Part shown: piece by piece, positions 1-6,000 of the stretch
Numbering within the stretch: the stretch's first letter is position 1
Layout of the letters: every line of letters begins with the position of its first letter
Assembly (NCBI GenBank): GCA_023621895.1
Contig: JAMOAF010000259.1
Location: 1-7,249 of the forward strand
Direction: 5' to 3'
Length of the DNA stretch: 7,249 nucleotides
Origin: Planctomycetota bacterium
GTDB lineage: Bacteria > Planctomycetota > Planctomycetia > Pirellulales > Thermoguttaceae
Program-made: the position numbers and the translations under genes
The notes under the pieces: generated by a model
Seen by the model: the letters and a program-made list of their open reading frames with translations, nothing else
What the model was told of the DNA's origin: nothing
Databases searched by the model: none

Positions 1-193
1 CCGCCGGGCAAGCCGGCGGGATTTGCGCGAACGAGCCGCCGGGCAACCCGGCGGGATTCTGGGGGGGAGCGCCGGCCGCTGAGGTAGTCGGAAACCGAAC
101 GATCCGCCGGACAAGCCGGCGGGATTTGCGGGAACGAGCCGCCGGACAAGCCGGCGGGATTTGCGGGAACGAGCCGCCGCGCGGGCCGGCCCC
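1..193. repeat. Array of 35-bp hairpin-forming repeats upstream of the protease gene
   Basis: Each unit opens with a 19-bp inverted repeat, CCGCCGG, a five-base loop (GCAAG or ACAAG), then CCGGCGG. A 16-bp GATTTGCG-type spacer follows. Units start at 1, 36, 104 and 139, with a decayed fifth at 174-193. Units 104-138 and 139-173 are identical over all 35 bp. Unit 36 has a variant loop (GCAAC) and a diverged spacer. The stretch 71-103 has no clean copy, but the distance from 36 to 104 is 68 bp, close to two periods. A 35-bp period is not a multiple of three, so this is not a coding repeat. The function is unknown: a REP/BIME-like element, an mRNA 3' structure for a gene to the left, or simple expansion are all possible. 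No gene is supported in this stretch. Confidence 0.85.
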
Positions 194-210
194 GGCCTGA
201 AGCCATTCTC

Positions 211-238
211 TTGTCCGGATTCGGAGGGGGTGTATACT
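211..238 (+). promoter_or_regulatory. Candidate sigma70-type promoter for the protease-tsaD pair
   Basis: TTGTCC (211-216) matches the -35 consensus at four of six positions. TATACT (233-238) matches the -10 consensus at five of six. The spacer is 16 bp. Transcription would begin near 245, giving a leader of roughly 48 nt before the ATG at 293. The site lies just past the GC-rich repeat array, in the only AT-leaning stretch upstream of the gene. This is a consensus match only. Confidence 0.5.
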
Positions 239-280
239 GAAATCGGCCCATCTTTCCTTGCTGTTCGCGTCTCCTCCGTT

Positions 281-286
281 GGAGAG
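281..286 (+). promoter_or_regulatory. Shine-Dalgarno sequence that fixes the protease start
   Basis: GGAGAG sits six bases upstream of the ATG at 293. It supports that start over the earlier in-frame TTG at 161, which lies inside a repeat unit and would add 44 residues with no signal-peptide character. Confidence 0.7.
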
Positions 287-292
287 TCTTCC

Positions 293-1885
293 ATGGCCCG
301 TTGGCTTTTGTCGGCTGCCGCAATTTGCCTGTTCCTCGTATCCGGCCGCGCTTCGGCCGCGGAAGACCCGCTCCGGCCGGACGTGCCCGACGATTACGCG
401 CTACAGAGACTGCTCGTCGATACGATCAACCAGGTGGAGCGCAACTACGTCAAGCCGATCGATCGGCGGAAATTGATCGAAGCGGCAATCGACGGGGTGT
501 TGAAACAACTCGACGAGTACTCCGATTATGTCGCCCCGGACGACATGTCGAGCTTCAAGACGACTGTCTCCCAGCAGTTCGCGGGGATCGGCATCCAGGT
601 GGGGATCGAACGGGGCCAGCTCATGGTGATCAGCCCGCTGGTGGGAACGCCAGCGTACCGCGCCGGGCTGATGTCGGGCGACCAGATTCTCGAAATCGAC
701 GGCAAGCCCACCAAGGGAATGCGGCTCGACGACGCGATCGGACGGCTCAAGGGCGAAGCGGGCAGCACCGTGGCGTTGACCGTCGGCCGGCCGGGCCGCA
801 AGGAAACGGAGACGATCACCCTCAAGCGGGAAATCGTCCGTATCGAGACCGTGCTTGGCGATCAGAGAGGCGCAGACGACCGGTGGGACTACCTGGTCGA
901 CAAGGAACAACGCATCGGGTACGTGCGGGTGACCGGTTTCGGCCGCAACACCAATGACGAACTGAAGACGGCATTGCGGGAGCTCCGCAAACAGAAGTTC
1001 GCGGGCTTGATTCTCGACCTGCGCTTTAATCCCGGCGGGTTGCTGAGCGCGGCGATCCAGGTTGCGGACTTGTTCGTGTCGGAGGGCAAGATTGTCAGCA
1101 CCGAGGGGCGCAACGTCGCCCCGCAGGTCTGGGAAGCCGAGAAACGCGGCACTTACGAAGGTTTTCCGATGGTCGTCCTGGTCAATCGCTATAGCGCCAG
1201 CGCCAGCGAAATCGTCTCGGCCTGCTTGCAGGACCATCAGCGGGCGGTGGTGATGGGCGAGCGGACCTTCGGCAAGGGTTCGGTCCAGAAGGTAATCGAA
1301 ATGGAGGGCGGCCAGAGCGCTCTGAAGCTGACCACCGCCGGTTACCATCGGCCCAACGGCAAGAACATCGACCGCTTGCCGGGAGCGAAACCGGAAGATG
1401 ATTGGGGCGTCAAGCCAAACGATGGATTTGAATTGCGGCTGACCGATTCGGAGATGGTCGCCTTGCTCCAATTTCGCCGGGACCGCGACATCCTGAAACC
1501 TCACGAACAGGCATCCGAACCGGCGCCGCAAAGCGGCCAGGGCCGGGAGGCTCCGCCAGCGGGCCAGCTGGCTTCCGACGCCCCGGAAGACGCCCGGGGC
1601 CAATCGCCGGTTGAGGGTTTCACCGACCGCCAGTTGGAGATGGCGATCAACTATCTCCGGGAACAGCTCACCACCCCTCGGGTCGCCAACGGACTGCCGG
1701 CGAAACCGGCGGAGAAGCAATCCGCCGCCGACACGCTGGCCGAAGCGCCGCCCGAGAAGACGCCGCCCAAAGCCGAAGCGCCGAAGCCCGAAGCCAGCCC
1801 GCCCGGCGAAAAAAAAGCCGGCCAGCCGGCCCAGCCGCCGATCGAGAAACAAAAGGCGGCGGTCGACGGAAGCCAGGCCCCATGA
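293..1885 (+). CDS. S41-family C-terminal processing peptidase (CtpA/Prc-like), exported
   Basis: This 530-residue serine endopeptidase of the carboxyl-terminal processing family would cleave substrate proteins near their C-termini outside the cytoplasmic membrane. Residues 1-23 form a signal peptide: Arg3, a hydrophobic core, then ASA-A before Glu24. An N-terminal helical region (about 34-92) precedes a PDZ domain (about 95-175, with 'AGIGIQV' and 'GLMSGDQILEIDG'). The protease core (about 195-390) carries the catalytic 'SASASE' with Ser303, and 'FGKGSVQ' with Lys328 and Gln332. The Ser-Lys spacing of 25 matches Prc (Ser452/Lys477/Gln481). Beyond the core, a Pro/Gln/Ala-rich insert (about 403-440) precedes 'FTDRQLEMAINYLREQL', a helix often seen at the end of this family. 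A Pro/Ala/Lys/Glu-rich tail (about 465-530) follows, perhaps disordered or wall-contacting. The ATG start is chosen from the Shine-Dalgarno sequence and signal peptide. The stop overlaps the tsaD start. The family call is firm. The substrate is unknown, and orthology to a named ctp gene is not claimed. Confidence 0.95.
   Translation: MARWLLSAAAICLFLVSGRASAAEDPLRPDVPDDYALQRLLVDTINQVERNYVKPIDRRKLIEAAIDGVLKQLDEYSDYVAPDDMSSFKTTVSQQFAGIGIQVGIERGQLMVISPLVGTPAYRAGLMSGDQILEIDGKPTKGMRLDDAIGRLKGEAGSTVALTVGRPGRKETETITLKREIVRIETVLGDQRGADDRWDYLVDKEQRIGYVRVTGFGRNTNDELKTALRELRKQKFAGLILDLRFNPGGLLSAAIQVADLFVSEGKIVSTEGRNVAPQVWEAEKRGTYEGFPMVVLVNRYSASASEIVSACLQDHQRAVVMGERTFGKGSVQKVIEMEGGQSALKLTTAGYHRPNGKNIDRLPGAKPEDDWGVKPNDGFELRLTDSEMVALLQFRRDRDILKPHEQASEPAPQSGQGREAPPAGQLASDAPEDARGQSPVEGFTDRQLEMAINYLREQLTTPRVANGLPAKPAEKQSAADTLAEAPPEKTPPKAEAPKPEASPPGEKKAGQPAQPPIEKQKAAVDGSQAP
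1868..1872 (+). promoter_or_regulatory. Weak ribosome binding site for tsaD inside the protease 3' end
   Basis: GGAAG lies nine bases upstream of the tsaD ATG, within the last codons of the protease gene. Together with the ATGA stop/start overlap at 1882-1885 it suggests translational coupling rather than independent initiation. Confidence 0.4.
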
Positions 1886-2910
1886 GGATTCTGACGATTG
1901 AAACGACCTGCGACGAGACGGCGGCCGCCGTGATCGGCGACAACCTCGCAGTGCTCGGCTCGGTGGTGGCTTCGCAAGACGATCTGCACCGGCGGTTCGG
2001 CGGGGTTGTCCCGGAAATCGCCTCCCGTGCGCACCTGGAACGAATCCTGCCGGTGATTGACGAGGCGCTGCGGCGGAGCGGAACGCGGATTCAACAGCTC
2101 GACGCCGTGGCCGTGGCGAATACCCCGGGACTGGCCGGCTCGCTCCTGGTGGGGCTCGTGGCCGCCAAGGCGCTGTGCGTGGCCGCCGGACTTCCGCTGA
2201 TCGCGATCAACCATCTCCAGGCGCACGTCTATGCCTGCCGGCTTGCCGCCGGGCGCGAGGTCTTCCCGTGCGTGGGCCTGATCGCCAGTGGCGGCCATTC
2301 GAGCCTGTACCGCTGCCCGAGCCCGCTCGATTTCGAACTCCTCGGCGCCACAATCGACGATGCGGCGGGCGAGGCCTTCGACAAGGTCGCCAGCATGTTG
2401 CGGCTGCCCTATCCGGGCGGGCCCTCGATTCAGAAGGCGGCCGAACGGGGCGACCCCAAGGCATACCGTTTCCCCAGGGCCTTGCTCGACAACCGCGAGG
2501 TCCTCGATTTCAGTTTTAGCGGGCTGAAGACGGCCGTCCGCTACACGATCGCCGGTCCTGGGAAGACCGACTTCGAAACGATCCGCCTCGAGGACAGGCA
2601 GGTGGCCGACCTGGCGGCTTCCTTCCAAGAGGCGGCCGTCGACTGCCTGGTCGGCAAGGCGATGCTGGCGCTGGAAAAGACGGGCCTGACGACCCTTTGC
2701 GTCGGTGGCGGCGTGGCGGCAAACGCCCGGCTGCGAAAGCGGCTCGAAGAAGAGGCGGCCCGAAACCGGATTTCCCTGCACATCGCTCCTCTGAAGCTCT
2801 GCACCGACAACGCCGTGATGGGCGCGATCGCGGTCGAGCGATTCCGCGCCGGACGCTTCGAGAGCCTCGATTTGGACGTTACACCGGGGGTGATCCGAAA
2901 AACAGGCTGA
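1882..2910 (+). CDS. tsaD: tRNA N6-adenosine threonylcarbamoyltransferase TsaD
   Basis: TsaD (Kae1/YgjD/Gcp family) transfers the threonylcarbamoyl group from threonylcarbamoyl-AMP to A37 of ANN-decoding tRNAs, making t6A. In bacteria it works in the cytoplasm with TsaB and TsaE. The 342-residue product is of normal family length (about 337 in E. coli) and appears intact. It begins with the ASKHA-fold phosphate-binding strand 'ILTIETTCDETAAAV' (3-17). The metal-binding 'NHLQAH' gives His111 and His115, 'SGGH' is at 136-139, and 'GGGVAANARLR' (275-285) is the nucleotide-site loop. 'CTDNA' places the third metal ligand at Asp309. The start overlaps the protease stop as ATGA, so the two genes are probably cotranscribed. 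No tsaB or tsaE is visible here. The stop codon lies inside a hairpin that probably serves the convergent gene. Family assignment is secure. Confidence 0.98.
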   Translation: MRILTIETTCDETAAAVIGDNLAVLGSVVASQDDLHRRFGGVVPEIASRAHLERILPVIDEALRRSGTRIQQLDAVAVANTPGLAGSLLVGLVAAKALCVAAGLPLIAINHLQAHVYACRLAAGREVFPCVGLIASGGHSSLYRCPSPLDFELLGATIDDAAGEAFDKVASMLRLPYPGGPSIQKAAERGDPKAYRFPRALLDNREVLDFSFSGLKTAVRYTIAGPGKTDFETIRLEDRQVADLAASFQEAAVDCLVGKAMLALEKTGLTTLCVGGGVAANARLRKRLEEEAARNRISLHIAPLKLCTDNAVMGAIAVERFRAGRFESLDLDVTPGVIRKTG

Positions 2911-2931
2911 CTTCGGGCGAAGCCAGCCTGT
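2898..2931 (-). terminator. Distal intrinsic terminator for the minus-strand gene, overlapping the tsaD stop
   Basis: ACAGGCTG (2902-2909) pairs with CAGCCTGT (2924-2931). After one A-C mismatch, an inner CTTC/GAAG stem closes a GGGC loop. Read on the minus strand, the stem is followed by a run of five U (complement of 2898-2902). On the plus strand no U-tract follows, so it is a poor terminator for tsaD. The hairpin covers the tsaD stop at 2908-2910. It closely resembles the hairpin at 2968-2999 and would act as a backup. Confidence 0.6.
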
Positions 2932-2963
2932 GCTGCCCGTGTTCTGGGCGGTTGCATTGATTC

Positions 2964-2999
2964 AAAAAACGGGCTGGCTTCGGGCGAATCCAGCCCGTT
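2964..2999 (-). terminator. Proximal intrinsic terminator for the minus-strand gene
   Basis: AACGGGCTGG (2968-2977) pairs perfectly over ten bases with CCAGCCCGTT (2990-2999). A short inner stem and a GGGC loop complete the hairpin. On the minus strand it ends in six U (complement of 2964-2969), about 48 nt past the TAA of the large gene. This is a textbook factor-independent terminator. The rest of the intergenic stretch (2911-3047) shows nothing else recognisable. Confidence 0.75.
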
Positions 3000-3047
3000 G
3001 ATCGCTCTTTCACACGCGTCACGGGAAACGTTTTCGCGCGGATGGGA

Positions 3048-6000
3048 TTACTGGAAGCCCATGCCGCCGCCGTATCCGCCTCCCATTCCGCCGCCGTATC
3101 CGCCTCCCATTCCGCCGCCGTATCCGCCGCCCATGCCGCCCATGCCGCCCATGCCACCGCCGCCGAAGCCTCCCATGCCGCCACCGCCAAAGCCTCCCAT
3201 GCCTCCGCCGCCCATGCCGCTGAAGCCTTGCCCGCCGGTACCGCCCTGACCCGTAGTGTTGGCCCCGGTTGCCGTGTTGAACACGTTCACCTCGGCGATA
3301 CCCGAGAAGAGCGGCATCGGCGCCACGCGGACATAGCGGCGATCGGCGGAGATGACCGCGAAGGCCGACATGTTCGTGCCTTCAGGGAGTTGGATGATCA
3401 CCGGCTGGTAACCGACGGCGCCGCCACCACCGAGTGCGAACAGCGGGGCGCCGCGATTGGCAGCTCCCGACTGGAGGTAATCCGCCATCGAACCGCGGTC
3501 GGCAACTCCGGCAAGCTGCTGTGCCAGGATGTCGGGGCGCTGGGCGATGATCTGATCGTGAAGCGCCAGTTGGGCCGCGGCCGCATTGGCGACCTGGTGC
3601 TGCTGGAGCGACTCCTTGCGGCGTCCCTGATCGACATTGAAGACGACGGCCGCTTCGTCGCCGTCGAGTTCAACCGTCTTGGTCAGGACCTTCGCCTCCT
3701 TGGTGCCGTAGTTGGTGTGGATTTCCACGGTCACCTTGCCCGCCGTCAGGTTCCCCCAGACGCGGCGGAGCAGCATCTGGTAGTCGCCCGAAAAGGCCTT
3801 TGGGCAGGCGTACATTTCCGAGCAGACGGGCTGGCCGGTGTTGGCCAGACTCGAGTAGGCGTCGCTTCCCATCACGCCGCCCCCGGTCGTTCGCGGATTG
3901 CGGTGCGAACAGATCGTGCCGGACGGCTCCGCCACGATCAGGTCCACGTCGGCGTTTCCCGTCCACGAGACCTTGACGAAGCAGTCGCGAACGAGGGCTT
4001 CGTTGAGCGCCGTCTCGTAGGCATCGGCTTCCTGGGCGCGTTTTTCCTTGCGAAGCCGCTCAAGCATCGCTTTCGCGGCGCGGAGTCCCGAGAGCCAGAC
4101 CTCCTGCTGGTCTCCCGTCCACGCCTGGCCGAGAATGCCGATCGTGGCCCACTTGATGCCTTCCACGTCGTCGATTCGCTGGGCCAGCCGCAAGCCGTAC
4201 ATGAACGGCTCGGGCTGATGGGGAGCCACCTGGGCCACCTGCTGGTAGGTCTTCAGCGCCCGCTGCTCCAGGCCAAGCCGATCCATGTAAACGCCGAGGA
4301 AAAGCAGGTCCAGCGGGTTGTCGCAGAAATCGGCGGCGGACAGCACCACGCGCTCAATCTCCTCCTTGGGTTGACCGGCGGCCTGCATGGCCAGCGCCAT
4401 CGCCTCGTACATCCAGGGCTGCGGTTCCGCCTTCCGGAGAGCCGCCTGGATCATCGCGATCACCTGATCGTATTTCTGCGCCTTCATCAACTCGCGGACT
4501 GCCTGGCGAACGGCCGCTTGGGCCGGCGAGTTCTTTTCGAAATACCCGCTCCAGTAGGCACGCGGATCGGCGCCTTCCGGAATGGCAAGCGAGACGGGTT
4601 CGACCTTGTTCTCCGGCGCCTTTACCGACTCGGGCGCGACGCTCAGGTCGTCCTTGACGGCGAAGGCCTGGAAGCCGGGCACCGCGGGCGGGTCGGGCAG
4701 GAACTGGTTGCGCGGATCGAGCTTGAAGCGGGGATCGAGCTTGTTGCGGGGGTTGGCGGGCACATTCATGAAGCCGCCGCCCATGCCGCCCATGCCCATG
4801 CCGCCCATGCCTCCCATGCCGCCCATCATGCCGCCACCCATGCCACCCATGCCGCCCATCATGCCGCCGCCATAGCCGCCCATGCCGCCCATCATGCCGC
4901 CACCCATCATTCCGCCGCCGCCCATCTGCATCATCGACGGGGGGATCACCAGGTCGGCCACGGGATAGACCTTGGTGCTCAATTCCAGCTCCGCCTCTTC
5001 CGGCGTTGTGATCATCAGCACCTCGTCGCGGATCACGTAGGTCAGGTCGAGGTCGCGGAGCACCAGCCGCAGCGCCGAGCGGAGGGAGATGCCATCGAGC
5101 GTCCTTGAAATCGGCGTGTCGGTGCCAATGCCCACGTCGGTCAGCGCCTTCTGATCGATCTGGATCTCGATCTTGTGAAGGTCCTTCCAATACTCGATCA
5201 CGTCGCTCAGCGGCGTCTCGATGAAATCGAGCGTCGTCGGGTTGTCAAGCGCCGAGCGGATTCGCCGCTCGGCATCGCCGCGACTGGCCAGGTCCATCGA
5301 GCGGTACCGCTCCTTGCGGCGGGCAGTCAGCTCCGCCCAGACCTCGGCGTCCGGGTAGAGAATCGGCGGTTCGTCCGGGAACGGCACGTGAGCCAGTTCC
5401 ACCTGGTGCAGCGCGTCGAGCATCTTCCTCTGGCGTTCGACGCGAAGCTTCAGGCCTTCGGTCAAGTGCCCGACTTGCCGCGCATTGTAAATTGCACTGA
5501 TCGTGGCGGGCGAGACGCCGTCGGGTGGAGAGCCGGAGGGGAGGGTCATCGAGAGTTTCGCCGCCTCCATCCCCGCAAACTGCTCTGCTTCAGCATATTT
5601 CTCCTCTTCCATCAGCGAGTTGAAACGATCCATCAACTGCTTGATCTTCTGCTGGGTCCGCGAAGTCTCTTCCAGCCGGAGGACCTGCTCCCGCGCCGTG
5701 GCGATCCGTTCCTGCTGTTCCTGGCGACGTTTCTCGAGAATTTGCTGGCGCTGCTGCGCTTGCTGAGTCGCCGCCTGCAGCTGGTCGACCAACTGGTCGA
5801 CCCGATCCGGATCGAGGCCGCTCGTGCGCTTGATCGTCTCCAATTGTTGCTTGAGGTTCTGGATGGCCACTTCCGGCTCCGACTCCAGGCTGCGACGAGC
5901 GTTTTCCATCACGTTGCGGGTTTCCGTTTCGATCATCTGCTGGAAGGCCCGATTGTCCGCGGCGACCGTGTTCATGAAAGTCGAATCCGGCGCCAGGGGG

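Noticed and set aside
1..193. CRISPR array
   Set aside because: The units run nearly end to end at 35 bp and the spacer portions are themselves repeated, so there are no unique spacers. No cas gene is visible.
161..292. N-terminal extension of the protease from the TTG at 161
   Set aside because: The TTG lies in a repeat unit, the added residues are not signal-like, and the candidate promoter at 211-238 would lie downstream of it. ATG 293 has a good Shine-Dalgarno sequence and begins a clean signal peptide.
401..1852. Minus-strand open frame (483 codons) opposite the protease gene
   Set aside because: The plus strand has a complete S41 peptidase with its catalytic motifs. The antisense product is compositionally biased and has no recognisable family.
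1651..2781. Minus-strand open frame (376 codons) opposite the protease tail and tsaD
   Set aside because: It spans two convincing plus-strand genes and their junction, which is the pattern of a high-GC shadow frame.
2902..2999. Intrinsic terminators for the protease-tsaD transcript
   Set aside because: Neither hairpin is followed by a U-tract on the plus strand. They might still slow polymerase, but the tracts support only minus-strand termination.
3042..5108. Long plus-strand open frame (688 codons) rich in His and Ala
   Set aside because: It lies antisense to the large minus-strand gene. Its His/Ala repeats are the frame-shifted complement of the Gly/Met repeats, it shows no domains, and GC-rich codon bias explains the lack of stops.
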